NCBI RefSeq assembly: GCF_027579695.1
Contig: NC_083571.1
Span: forward strand, 85,263,888 to 85,327,887
Direction of reading: 5' to 3'
Source of the DNA: Neoarius graeffei
Taxonomy: Eukaryota > Chordata > Actinopteri > Siluriformes > Ariidae
Length of the DNA stretch: 64,000 nt
Shown: piece by piece, positions 11,401-23,100 of the stretch
Position numbering within the stretch: position 1 is the stretch's first letter
Layout of the letters: every line of letters starts with the position of its first letter
Program-made: the position numbers and the translations under genes
Notes under the pieces: generated by a model
The model's input: only the letters and a program-made list of their open reading frames with translations
Told to the model about the DNA's origin: nothing
Database searches by the model: none

Positions 11401-14400
11401 CGGATGACCTTGAAACAAATTTGCATACATTTACATACGTCATTTGCATAAAATTTGCTTAAAATACTCTCAAATAGTGATCATTTAGAATAGAGGAATC
11501 AATTGGACTGGTACAAAACACATCATACATCAAACATTACACACGCATCATATTCAGACACATGGAACTGGAAAAATATTTTTTTAATTTAGCAAACTAC
11601 AAAAAAAGAACAGAAAAGTACAGACAAGTTTTTGTATTAACTATATTCACACGGCTCCACAAAAACCGACATTGTTTGAAATGGAAATGTAATTGCAGGC
11701 ACCACTGGAAAATTTTTTTTTTTAGAGAGTAAAGTACATTGCAAAGATGTTGTTTTAACTATATTTACACTGCTCCATGGCTATATTTACACTGCTCCAT
11801 CCATGTTCACCAGTTAACAGTCTAAGAAGATAAAAAAAAGAAAAATGATGTTGTAATTTAAACTCCTTCATACAGACTCAAGCAAAATGCATTGTGATAG
11901 TTACACAGCCTAACGTGATCTCTAAAATATGGTTGCACAAAATGCTTTGATATTTGAAAGAAACTAACTCAAGTACCTGCTTTCCTCTTTTCCTAAACAT
12001 CCACTTCAAAGGTGATCTTCCTGTTCCTAATGCCTGCCTATAGTTTTGCAGCTTTGTGAAAATCAAACTCCTCTGGTGGAGGCCCCTGGATTGCAATGTT
12101 CAGCAAAGAATTCAGAGTCTTCTGTGATAGTCGGTTCCGCAGTGTCGTCTTCACACGCTTCATGGCACTAAAACCACGTTAACAGCCAGGTTATATCCTC
12201 ACGGTTTTATAGACCCCTTCGCATGTTTGTAAACAAACCAACCGTTGCCAGGATGCGCGCGCAGCCTGGACTCAAACAATGGCGCTGCCCATAGACCGGC
12301 ATTATGAGCTGTCAGATTATGCAAAACAATTGTCGTTACAAGATCAAGAATGCTACATAAATAAGTTAACGCTAACAAGTGGACATCGCCTACCGGATCT
12401 GCATTTAATTAAAGAGTGGACGGACGATGTTAGTAAGTTCCCTGGTATACAATGGCCAGATATATACTCGTACCTTATTGACAAGACTTCAGTGTACACC
12501 CACGAAAAACTTCGTGCCTACAAGTCTTTAGACGCATATGATTGTTATGTGCGGGCATGTACAGAACGTGTTTTACACTGAAATTGTTTTAATCAAATTA
12601 TGCCAGTGATGTGATGGCAATGTGGCTTTAGCTACAACAGCAAATACCAACACTAAACAGCAATTTGCAGGAGGTGATGGCATGAAAGGAATGATGGTGT
12701 AAAGAGTGCAGCTAAGAGAAATCAGAGCTGCGTAAAAAGCGAGAGGCAGAGAGCAGAAATGAAACTGAACGGGGCGGGAGCGAGGTTAGAGCAGTCAACG
12801 CAAGTTGGCATTTAGTGAGGGCACACAATTTTACCTTTCCATCCTTGCTTTTAAAATTGTGATTTTCGGCATACACAAATAATGGCACAAAATCTGGACT
12901 GCTTGAGTCAAGCGAGACCTCTCCTACAAACAAAACTGCATGCAAAGCTAAGTTAACATGCTAACAATATTCATTACATTGTGTAACTATGACCCAGCTA
13001 ATCAGACAAACGCTACCAAAGTATTTTGCTACATCAATAAACGAAGACTAGAAAGAATAAAAACGAAAGATTTAATAAATAGCCTGATCTTACCTGTGAT
13101 GAAGTGGGTGCTGCAAACCCGCGCATTTTTGATGGTGCTTTCATCCCAGTCTACACGTTTGATGGCTTGTAGCCATAGACGTCGGCGATTTTTTTGGGAT
13201 GGGTGAGATCCTGCTGGAATTCTGTACATTTTAACCCCATCACTGCTACGATTCTGACACCCGACAACACAACAACTAGGCATCGCTGAGTCTTTTTTGA
13301 GTCCAGGCTGTGCGCGCAATTTCCTCTTGCGTATGAATGACGTTTACTGCAAAGGGGTCTATAGGCAATATCATGCTTGCCGCACCAACTTTGAACTTTT
13401 TGTTTTTATCCTTTATTTCTCTGCCGACAATAACAATCCGTTATCTCGAACTTGGTGTCGATTCACACGTTATTATAAGGGCGTGTTATCTCCCGGCGCA
13501 AGAACAATGTGTCAAAAACGCCGAAGTGTGAAACGTTTTTCTTAGACTATAATCATCAGACTGACTAAACTAATTGCTGGTAAATGAGTTTCACACTCGG
13601 GTGTTGTCGCGTTGTCAGTACTCCAACAGAGAAAGGCTATCTGTCACAAAGGGACATCTCTTCCTTTAGTAAAGGAACGGCAGAAATTAAACGGGGGCGG
13701 GAATCACAGAAAGGGGGGCGGCCCGCACCTCTAAAACCCCTCGTGGAGAACCCGGTCATCTATATTTTGGCGTATTCTGACCGGACTAAAATCACAGTTC
13801 TGCATGTGAAACTAGTCCAGCCTGAATAGGGCTTTAATGGCTGCGATACTAGGAATATTCTGCACGCACGCACGCACGTATGCGACTTCATAGTTAACTT
13901 GGGTTTATTTTCTGAACCTTGCTGCCAGTTTATCCTGTATACTTTGGTGGCTCTGTATTTCCCTCCTTACACTGCATGCACAGTGTCTGTCTGTTCTGCA
14001 ATGACGGCAAAAAAAAAAAAAAGCTCACACCAGTGTGCGTGCATGCATACGTTTCTACTTTTTCCACGGCTTGACTTGGGACTCTGTCAGAGTGCTCTAG
14101 TGTCATTGGTTAAGAGGTTCTATACAGTATTAGAAATATAGGAGAGGCTCTGGATTGGGCGAGTGCTGCAGTCCTTTGGCAAAGACTGATGAACTGTGGT
14201 CTGTGTCGCTGAAAATGGTCCCATAACCTCTGCACCTGTTCCTTTATTGAAAATAACAGGATTTATGAATATACAGGAACATACAATCTGGAAACACCCT
14301 TGTGTTCTTCCTAAACAGGTCATATTAAAAGAAGACGCATCTCCCATAACCCAGTACGGGACGGAACAGTACCGTCACACGTTTTAATGTGGTGTCGCGT

Positions 14401-16648
14401 ATTTCTTATATTTGCCTTGTGGGGTTTTGTATGCTGTTCCGTCCCGCAATACCATTTTTGTGACATTTTATTGACATAATGTATAATCTTACCTTTTTTT
14501 TTTGCCTTGTGGGGTTTTGTATGCTGTTCCGTCCCGCAATACCATTTTTGTGACATTTTATTGACATAATGTATAATCTTATCTTTTTTTTTTGTTCCAG
14601 TTTCACAGAGACCTCGGTCACATCACCATTTTATTAATCGGTACTTACATTAGTTGTCCCGCCTTTATCGATGGTCCCGTCACGTATGATAAAGTTAGAA
14701 GAAAAACAAAATGTATTGTTTAGTTGTTTTATTATCGAAATATATAACTTATTCATCTATTTTACAATTTCTTGCCTCTTCCCCACCTCGACTGTTTCGT
14801 TTCTTCAGCGGGCATTGTATACATTTCAAGTTCTTTTTTTTTTTTTGATCTGCGCTTCTGTTTTATGACCCACATTTTCACAACCAGCGTGAAACCATGT
14901 TTTACTCGAGGTGGCGCTCGTTCCACCACACAGGATTTCTTTGTGACGTCACGCCGAAGTATATTCCGTAATTGGAGTTCCAGGCTTTTAGATCAATTTC
15001 GATTGAAAATATCGTGAATATAACGTTAATACAGTGTGACGGGGTATAATGATGCTGGATAATCAAAGAATACGTGTGAGTAATAAGATGTTAAGTATGA
15101 AACCCCTGAATATTTAGAAAACGTAACGTTATTGTAATGTACCATCCCGTTCCGGTTCATACTTTCTGTACCGGGTTATGGGAGACCCCAAAGAAGACAG
15201 ACAGTAAATTCCTCCATATCCATGCATCATGGTGTATTTAAATAATATTGGCTGGCTTTGTGTGGTATATCAGATATATATTCCATTCAGCTAGCATGAT
15301 CTTGAACAAGTCAAAGACGAGTTCAGTATCATGCTAACGGAATGGGATATATCTGATGCATCATGAAAAAAGCCAGCCAGTATTAGTATTATACAGACAC
15401 GTTCCTTTCGGGTGTTCAACACGTCTTTCTCTTTCAAAATTCTTTCAATTTTCCATATTTAATGAAGCAAACCTGGCGGCCATGTTTGTTTACAAATTCA
15501 ATCACTTGCTAGCGCGGAAGTTTTACATCTCCGACGTGTGACGTTGTGTTGTCTTGAGAACCATGTTAATATCATAAACCATATTCAACGCTCATTCTCT
15601 ATTGGTCGAGCAACGTAATACATACAGGATAAGCGATATGCTAATAATATTGCATGCTATCAAACCAAATGAATGAAGCCTGCTCGAAGGGAATAGAACA
15701 CATATGCTATTTAGCAGCTGGGAGGTCCGTATCGTGAGATATCGTGACCGAGGTCTTGAAAGTACTGACCGAGGCCCTCTGGGTCGAGGTCAGTATTCAA
15801 GGCCGAGGTCACGGTATTTCACCATACGGACCGACCTTAAGCTGGTAAATAATTATTTTTTTCTTTTTACCAAATTCTAACAGAAAACGAGAGCGCCCGA
15901 AAGGGAAAGCCGAGCCGAGCCGCCATTTTGAATCCTCATTTACGGCTGTAATGCAAATGGCTTTCTCCTCGGTATACAAGTGCACTTCCATGGCAGGAAG
16001 AAAACTACATTTTGCCGCCTATGTAGTCCCCTATTTATACAAATAGGAGTCATTCAGGATTCAGCCATGTTTTTGCTCGGCGTTAGCAAGTTACAGGTTT
16101 TTAGCTTTCTTCTGCAATGTTTTTTTATTTCTTCTTCCTCAGGGTAGTAAAACTTGCTTTCGCTGTGAACACTGTTGTTATCGCTATCCATGCTGTAAAA
16201 TTAATGCTATTCTCCTGAGAAATGCGAAAATAAATGTTGACAAAAATTGCTATCATGTTTGTTGTCGTGAACGAGCGAGTCGCCAGAGGTCCATGACCGG
16301 GGTCCGTATCATAGGATACGGACCCGCTCGCCAGCCAATCAGAGCGCAGGACTTGATGGAAACTGGACCGCGAAAAAAAAATAAATGTTTTTATTCCATG
16401 CAAAAAGTGTCCTGTATGTATAATAATTTTATATTGTTAATCAGACAGTGATTCCTTGCGTCGCACGACTATTTTGAGTACATTGCTGTAAGTATTTTCA
16501 ACTTTCCGTTTTTCTTTTCAGAGGCAATCCTAACTATGGTTAACAACATTGCTGCAAATGTCCTCGGGGGGAAGCCAGAGCTTGAAGATGGCACTCAGAT
16601 GGAAGGTATATGTTTTATCCATCCATCTATGCAAATTGATCCTCCCTC

Positions 16649-16685
<37 letters not shown>

Positions 16686-17069
16686 GTCTGTCTGAGAGCA
16701 TGGTCGGTGAAAATTCTAACAGCTAGAACCAGTAGCCTTGACTTTAGTTGAGACTTGTACTAAATAGAGTAACGTGTCGTGAGTACTCCCTTTATTCCAT
16801 GGATCATGCGTCAAAATTTCCAAAGCTAAACACCATATTTGCTTTCGAGTTGAGAGTTTTAAAATGCAGTTTCTTCCCTTTTTTTTTTTTTTTTGAGCGA
16901 GTAAGCTTGATGCCAAGGGAATCGAGGACAAACAAACCTGCCCAAATTGATTTACTTTAGAAGTTCACTCGGGTGGAACGCAGTTTTTGTGAAGCTAGCC
17001 AAGCGTGGTTTGGGCATTTCCCTCATTAGCAAACCCTGAGCAAACAAGGGTGTTTACTTGCTATGTGGT

Positions 17070-17152
<83 letters not shown>

Positions 17153-20100
17153 CGAGCGTATGTTAGGATATGATCATTTTGTATATTTTTAGTATCTGTG
17201 ATCCAGTAGTATAAATCTGTTCTGAATGTGTTTTTTGTTACTTTTTGCTGAATTTCTCCTAAACTGCAATCATCCACCTTTTCATAATCTTATTGCGCAA
17301 TTTGGACGCGTTTCTCCTGCTGTTGCTTGTTTGCGAGCCAGATGTGCGTGTCCGTGTTTCTTGTTAAATGTAAATTCCGTATATGCGTATGGATTTTGGC
17401 CAGAGGAGGCCGTATTCCTTGAACAATGCGTCCCTGTGTGTGTGTGAGTGAAGGAGAGTTGTGGGAGGATGGGGGTCTACGCTCAGCTAGGGGGAAGAGC
17501 CTCTGACGCATGCACACTCCTTCCTCTCTTTTGCCACCGCAGGCAGCTGCTTTTCCCCTTCCCCTCTTTATTGCTCTTCTGTGTTCCTGTTTTTTTTTTT
17601 TTTTTTTAATTTCTGTGTGATGGTCATTCGTCTTTTCTGTAGGTAACGTGTCATCGGGGATCGAGAACGTCACTGAAGTCACCGAAACTATGCTCACGCC
17701 AACCCCGACACTCATGCAGCAACAAGAAACGTACGTTTTGCATTTACGTACGCACATTTCACATGCACTGCATTTATCAAGCAGCATATGTTTGATAAAT
17801 CGATCGTGCTTGTGTGCAGATGTGGAAAAATGAGAAATTTGATCACCCACATACACACACGATTATTAGCCTAAAATCCAGATTTCTTTATCGGACAGCA
17901 TCGTAAAATATTTGCACAGCCACTTGAATAATCTTGGCACTTCCAGAATGAGGAAAAATAATCTGTTTATTATTAGTATGCATGTATTCGTGTGCGTTCG
18001 GAAGAGTGATTTTATTTTCTCTGCGTTCCCAGGCTGCACACTCCAGAGTTGGATTCAACAGTGGTGAAGCTGGATCCGGACGTCCCTGTTCCCGAGTCTC
18101 CCTCTACTCCTTCATCTGAGGAGAGTCGCATCGTCATCCTGATTGAAAACGAAGAGGAAGAGCCAACCACACCCACAGTGACCCTGCTGGTGGAGGACCG
18201 TGATGAAGAGAGGCGGCACGAGGAGGCACACCTCAAGGAGAGCGAATTTTACTGCTCTCAACTTTCCACTTTGTCCTGCCTAGCCAGCCTCCATGAACAC
18301 CTCCACCTCTGTTGTTCCGCCGCGCTGGCTCTGCAGAGGCTTCGCCAAGAGCGCCACGCACATCCCTGCGCGCGTGCACGATCATCAGCACAACTCCCAG
18401 ACCCCACGCCAACTCGAACCCCATTGACGCCCTCTGAGAAGTCTTCAGAAGTCGAGCTGACACAAAGTGAACAGACTGCGCCTACCGACACGCCCCCTGT
18501 GACTCCTGATCCAATCACTGATCCCCCAATTTTATTAGAGCCAAGCCACACCTCCTCCCTTCCCCATCACAGCTACTCTGAGACTTCGGTCTCCAAAGCC
18601 ACGCCCACCGAGGCCATTCCTGACTCTCTCCCCACGGATGACCCGCAAGATCCGATACCACGGTACATGGAGCTCGTACCCGAAACGCAGACTCCCTCCA
18701 TGACCAGCACCTCTCTCTGTTCCACCTTCACCTCCACCACCTCCTTCGTCCTCACCCCCACGGCGTCACTTCTCAGCCCCGAGACGACAGAGCTTCCTGT
18801 TCCCACCAAAGAACAGCCTGTCCATTCTGTTCCCCCACACACGCGGCCAACAGAAGTACCGCCTCTCACAGAACTTCCTGTGCCCGGCCCAGAGCCTTCT
18901 GCAGGCAGTGAAGACGTCCAGCACAATGCTGCTCCCCTCACTTCTCAGGAAGAGCCGATGGAGGAGGTGCAGAGCACACTACAGCGCACCGCCACGGACT
19001 TCTATGCCGAGCTACAGAACTCGAGCGAGCCGGGCTATGGGAACGGCAACCACGTGCACGGCTCCAACCAGAAGGAGTCAGTGTTTATGAGGCTTAATAA
19101 TAGGATCAAAGCGCTGGAGATGAACATGTCGCTCAGCAGCAGATACTTGGAAGAGCTCAGCCAGAGGTAAAACATCTCACTCACTCTCTCACACAGACAG
19201 TCGCTCCTGCCTCATACGTAGACGTGTGTGCGTTTTTACTCCGCTGTGCTATTTTAATAAATGAGCTTTTTACTTGCCTGACTTTCCCTGGCGCATCGTC
19301 ATTTTATTCATTATTATATGAGTTATTATACTTTTTTTCGTTATATACACCATCCGGTAGGTTCTTGAATGTGACGATGACGGACAGCGGCCGAAGATAG
19401 AACTTTTAATACAAGATGTTTTGGGTCCGGTTTCCCAAAGTGGCAGCAGAAATTTAACACATTTATTATAATAATAATAAAATAAAAATTAAAGTAATTA
19501 TTACCAAAAAAAAAACTGTCTGTTCCCACCTGCTGGAAGATACCAATTACTTTATATTACGAACATCGCATAAACCATACATTTACATAATTTCAGGTTT
19601 AAGTGCATGCCAGTAATCTCTCTAATTCATAAACAAAATACCCAATTACATTACATGCATACATTTTGTACAATGCACATAATTAATGTTAATTAGGTGA
19701 AACCACTCCAATCCATGCACGAGCTGGTGGGCGTGCCCGAGACTGGCACTACAAAGCCACCACGGCCTCCATACTTCGGGTCGTTTGACCCAGGAACCCG
19801 GAAGTCCTGTAGAAACGAGCAGTGAAGTAACGGGAAAATGCAGCTCTCGCCTACACAATCACAGATGCGTAAAATTAAAAGACCCAAACTTGTGTGTGCG
19901 CTGTTATATGATTACTGTAACCGTGTATTGTCAGAAAGGACGATAGATAAGCGTAACCGTTGCACAATAGCACTACAAACAACCTGCGTGTGCACCGCAA
20001 AGTTATTTCAGAGCTAGCTTGTAGCTTCCAGAGTTACTATTGCCCCTTTTCCACCAAAGCAGTTCCAGGGCTGGTTCGGGGCCAGTGCTTAGTTTGGAAC

Positions 20101-23100
20101 CGGGTTTTCTGTTTCCACTGACAAAGAACTGGCTCTGGGCCAGAAAAACCGGTTCCAGGCTAGCACCAACTCTCTGCTGGGCCAGAGGAAAGAACCGCTT
20201 ACGTCAGCGGGGGGTGGAGTTGTTAAGACCAACAACAATAAGACCGCAAAAGATCGCCATTTTTAAGCGACTAGAAGCAGCAGCTGTACAAACGCGAAGT
20301 CATCCATTATTATTGTTGCTGCTGCTGCTTTTTCCATGTTGTTTTTGCTTCGATATTCACGCCAAGGTTTATGCAAATGTAGCGACGTAACTGACGTATT
20401 GAGGTATTTCACTCACGTGACCAAGTCATGTGATGCCATTTTGGACGGCACGGCTCGAATCAGTTTGAATGCGAGGAAGGCGACAAACGAAAAACATAAA
20501 AGAAAAAGGAGCGAGATGCATAAAACACCTTCACTATCCAGCGACGTAGGGCATTTACAGGGCGAGCAGAGGGAGAGGTATTTGCAAAAATTGAGGTTAG
20601 CAGGCTTAGAGAACGACGTTTACCTGCTTCCACCAGGACTGTTCACTGACAGCTAAGATTTGTTCACATTTTCATTTACTTTCGGTCCTCAGGATAAACA
20701 AAATGTTATTAAATGTCATTGAAATAACTTCTTAGTCTGTTGAGACATGGCCCGTTATAAGTTTTTCCTTTACTGTATTTACTAGTTTACTGAGCGCGCT
20801 CCGGGGCTGGCCGGGGCTAGCTAGCGCTCCGGGGCTCAGTAAACTAGTAAATACAGTAAAGGAAAAACTTGAGACTGAAAGGTTTTAACAGTCATCCAGA
20901 TGACTGAATGTTGACATTAGCTAGCTTGCCGTCCAAAATGGCGGACACCGGGGCGTCACGTGACCCTGTGACGTCAGGTGAAATACCTCAATACAGTGAC
21001 GTAATGACGTGGCTCCCCTTAGCACCGCGAGCTATGGAAAAGCAAACTGGTTCTCAGCTGGCTCGCAAGTTGAACGAGTTGTGAACCAGCACCAGCACTG
21101 GCCCCGAACCAGCCCTGGAACTGATTTGGTGGAAAAGGGGTATATGTGTGTCAGTATAGTGTAATGTGGTGCGCTGTAGTGTAACGCAGGGATAGACCTC
21201 AATCTGCACAGCTCTGGGTCACATGCTCACTGACCACTTTATTAGGAGCACCCGTACACCTACTCGTTCATGCAATTATCTGAATCATGTGGCAGCAGTG
21301 CATAAAATGCAGATACGGAGCAGCGGCTTCACGTAACGTTCACATCAACCATCAGAATGGGGTAAAAATGTGATCTCAGTGATTTTGACCGTGGCATGAT
21401 GGGCTGGGTTTGAATATTTCTATAACTGCTGATCGGCTGGGATTTTCTCACACAACAATCACTAAAGCTGTGGTTCACAACCTATTTTTGTTTATTTATT
21501 TTTCCTTGAAGGCCCCCCCCCCGCTTGCGTCCGAGACAAACCGGGTCCCCCCAACAACCCCTGCCGACACACACGTACCACAAGAATAAAGTGATTTACG
21601 AAATTCTATTTGGAAAAATAAACAGTAGTTGTAGGTTTTTGTTCCTGTTCTGTTTTACAGTATATATGGGTGAATGTTTTTCTTTCCTCCTTTTTATGTC
21701 ATCAGCTGGCACACACGCACGCGCGCGCAGAACTGCAAGGACGTTAAAATTTGTGTCTTTTCATGAGAGCTCAACGTTTAAACTTCAAACATGAGCTTAA
21801 CTTTTTTTCCTTTAACAACCAGAGTAGGCCACCCACATTACAGAAGAACAATAGTGAGTGATTGTCAGATATATATCAGCATCTATACAGTTTTCTTTCC
21901 TTCTGTTTCTAAAATAGAAATGGAAATAACTGCAAGGACATTTAACGATGACTTTTTTTTTTCTCCCCCCCCATGAGAGCTAAAGCTCTTAATCTCCTCA
22001 AGGAGCAGGTTCATGAGCCGGGTAAACTCTGTGCGTAAAGACGCGCGCACAGTGCCATCAGACTGCTTCAGCAGCATTGGAAAATTTCTCTAACTCCCCT
22101 TTTGACATTTTTGCAACTCTGTACTTCAGTTTGCGCACAAAAGCGTCCAGGGCATCTTTGCCCTACATGATGATTAATTCAGGCCCCTGTATCCGCTCGT
22201 TCGTCTCGTCGTAGAGCCTGAACGTGTCTGCCAGGTATGCCGCTTTGATCCAAAACACATCAGTCAGCTGTTCACACAGTGGTCGATTGTGATCTTGGAA
22301 GAATTACTAAATGCATAATGATCTTTAAAGCATGAGGTACTAATAATATGAATAAGCTGGAAAATCTACGATATAGAATGATGTTTTAAGTATTCTGTGG
22401 CTGAGAGAGAATCCCTTTTGAAAACTGATTTATGGTTTGGAATGCATGTTTGTTTATATGGCCATCTTTTCAGTCATTTTATAGCCACTCCGCACCATGC
22501 TAACATGTTAATGCACAGCTTGGAGCTGATTATTGGGGAGGGATCTGACACCTGAGCCAGATGTTGCGTGTTTAGTGTTGACATGGGATGTCGTGACGAT
22601 CCTTGCTAATGCAAATAGCCAGTTATCATGTTAACTTTTGTTGAGCCACTGTTTTGAAGACTACTGAAGACCTGTGCTGCTGAACTGGGTGAACCACTCC
22701 AACGCATCTTCGACCTCAGCCTGCATCTGGGGAGAGTGCCTACCCTCTGGAAGACATCATGTATCGTTCCAGTTCCCAAAAAGAATCGGCCCAGCGAGCT
22801 GAACGACTTCCGACCGGTGGCACTCACTTCACATCTGATGAAGACGTTGGAGCGGCTCTTCCTCAGCCTCCTCAGACCCCAGGTACAACATGCCCAGGAC
22901 TGTCTGCAGTTTGCGTACCGGGCAGGTGTTGGTGTGGAAGACGCCATCCTCTACCTGCTACACCGAGCCCACTCGCATCTGAATAAGGGAAATGGCACAG
23001 TGAAGATCCTCTTCTTGGACTTCTCGAGTGCCTTCAACACCATCCAGCCCCTGTTGCTTCAGGACAAACTGAACAGGATGCGAGTGGACCCCTGCCTGGT

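Larger units (their letters stand above)
12210..13361. mobile_element. Compact transposon with two converging frames (ISL2EU-like by inference)
   Basis: Inverted ends TAGACCCCTT(C/T)GCA and a second shared block GCGCAGCCTGGACTCAAA near each end define the element; TA sits outside both (12208-12209 and 13362-13363). A SWIM/YqaJ-type N-terminal frame enters from the left (12279-12581) and a THAP exon from the right on the minus strand (13094-13283). The two-gene layout resembles ISL2EU/IS4EU transposons, which I recall as encoding a THAP transposase and a YqaJ-like nuclease. The middle is deleted, so neither gene is complete. Confidence 0.65.
11357..13754 (-). mobile_element. hAT-type element, interrupted by a THAP-bearing element
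   Basis: The ends are CAGGGTTCTCCACG and CGTGGAGAACCCG, with GTCATC on both outer sides (11351-11356 and 13755-13760), a partly decayed hAT target duplication. A hAT transposase C-terminus lies inside on the minus strand (12038-12180). A second transposon occupies 12210-13361. Several A/T runs and no intact gene are present. Confidence 0.7.

Noticed and set aside
17026..17277. Open frame with repeated Tyr-Leu-Ser-Ile
   Set aside because: It is a GATA microsatellite read as protein.
17290..17856. 188-codon minus-strand frame overlapping a SUCO exon
   Set aside because: It is antisense to the exon at 17643-17730 and is made of low-complexity Lys and mixed residues with no family resemblance.
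18573..18941. Minus-strand 122-codon frame inside the large SUCO exon
   Set aside because: It is a Ser/Gly/Val-rich shadow of the GC-rich coding exon.
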